Source: Devosia nitrariae
GTDB taxonomy: Bacteria > Pseudomonadota > Alphaproteobacteria > Rhizobiales > Devosiaceae
Direction: 5' to 3'
NCBI RefSeq assembly: GCF_030160115.1
Contig: NZ_BSNS01000012.1
Location: forward strand, 62,001 to 126,000
Length of the DNA stretch: 64,000 nucleotides
Shown here: piece after piece, positions 63,865 through 64,000 of the stretch
Layout: each line of letters opens with the position of its first letter
Position numbering within the stretch: position 1 is the first letter of the stretch
Notes under the pieces: model-generated
Database searches by the model: none
What the model saw: the letters and a program-made list of their open reading frames with translations, nothing else
Told to the model about the DNA's origin: nothing
Program-made: the position numbers and the translations under genes

Positions 63865-64000
63865 ATGAAAGACGGCCCTGTCATTGCCCAGGTCGCATCC
63901 CTGATCGGCGATCCTGCCCGCGCCAATATGCTCGAGGCGCTGATGGACGGTCGCGCGCTGACCGCTGCGGAACTGGCAGCTATCGCCGGCGTGACGGCAC
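63865..64000 (+). CDS. ArsR/SmtB-type transcriptional regulator, 5' end only
   Basis: 45 residues are in the window. IAQVASLIGDPARANMLEAL and then MDGRALTAAELAAIAGVTA form the first helices of the ArsR winged helix-turn-helix. The gene runs off the right edge. It is divergent from the NIPSNAP-monooxygenase pair with a 73-base gap, a usual place for autoregulated control. The ligand (metal or organic) cannot be told. Confidence 0.8.
   Translation, partial: MKDGPVIAQVASLIGDPARANMLEALMDGRALTAAELAAIAGVTA

Overview
The window looks like chromosomal DNA of an alphaproteobacterium of the order Hyphomicrobiales (Rhizobiales), probably near Devosia/Pelagibacterium. The evidence is high GC, the PhyR-NepR-EcfG general stress response locus, a thuEFGKAB trehalose operon in rhizobial gene order, chvE-gguA-gguB, a smo-type polyol operon, and RIME-like intergenic palindromes. 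The genus is inference. No rRNA, tRNA, CRISPR array, insertion sequence or prophage was recognised.

Left part (1-10 kb): the 3' end of a sulfatase; a decayed stretch with a partial second copy of the downstream rhlE helicase gene and a frameshifted remnant of a DUF433-like gene; intact rhlE; a GFA-fold protein; a Tat-exported molybdopterin oxidoreductase paired with a diheme cytochrome b; a ThuA-like protein; a methyltransferase; a secreted 5'-nucleotidase; and a GlsB/YeaQ-type membrane protein.

Sugar part (10-42 kb): thuB, thuA, thuK, thuG, thuF and thuE run leftward, with the LacI-type regulator divergent. Next come a sulfurtransferase, an RND efflux pair, and a group of small enzymes (AAA kinase-like, nucleotidyltransferase, HAD, Nudix, peptide deformylase, GNAT). 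A candidate small RNA with its own promoter and terminator lies among them (24824-24950). Then comes chvE-gguA-gguB with a divergent GntR regulator that seems to start at CTG. A SorC-type regulator leads into a polyol import and catabolism operon (SBP, two permeases, ATPase, polyol dehydrogenase, HAD phosphatase, FGGY kinase).

Right part (42-64 kb): a three-gene module of transglutaminase-DUF2126, circularly permuted ATP-grasp fused to alpha-E, and a second transglutaminase, probably a peptide synthesis and cleavage system whose product is unknown. Then a general stress response island: small membrane proteins, DUF883 and holin-like YqjE proteins, an HWE histidine kinase, a Crp/Fnr regulator, a receiver protein lacking the phospho-acceptor Asp, ecfG, nepR, phyR, a DUF1328 protein and CsbD. 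Seven sites match or nearly match the EcfG promoter GGAAC-N16/17-CGTT in front of these genes. The island is followed by an amino-acid ABC importer with an M14 deacylase, mannonate dehydratase, a UPF0126 membrane protein, an exported hypothetical, an M15-like protein, two small monooxygenase-fold proteins and the start of an ArsR-type regulator.

All four ABC substrate-binding protein genes are followed by an intercistronic stem-loop, which would favour excess binding protein. A GC-rich palindromic element recurs in several intergenic gaps.
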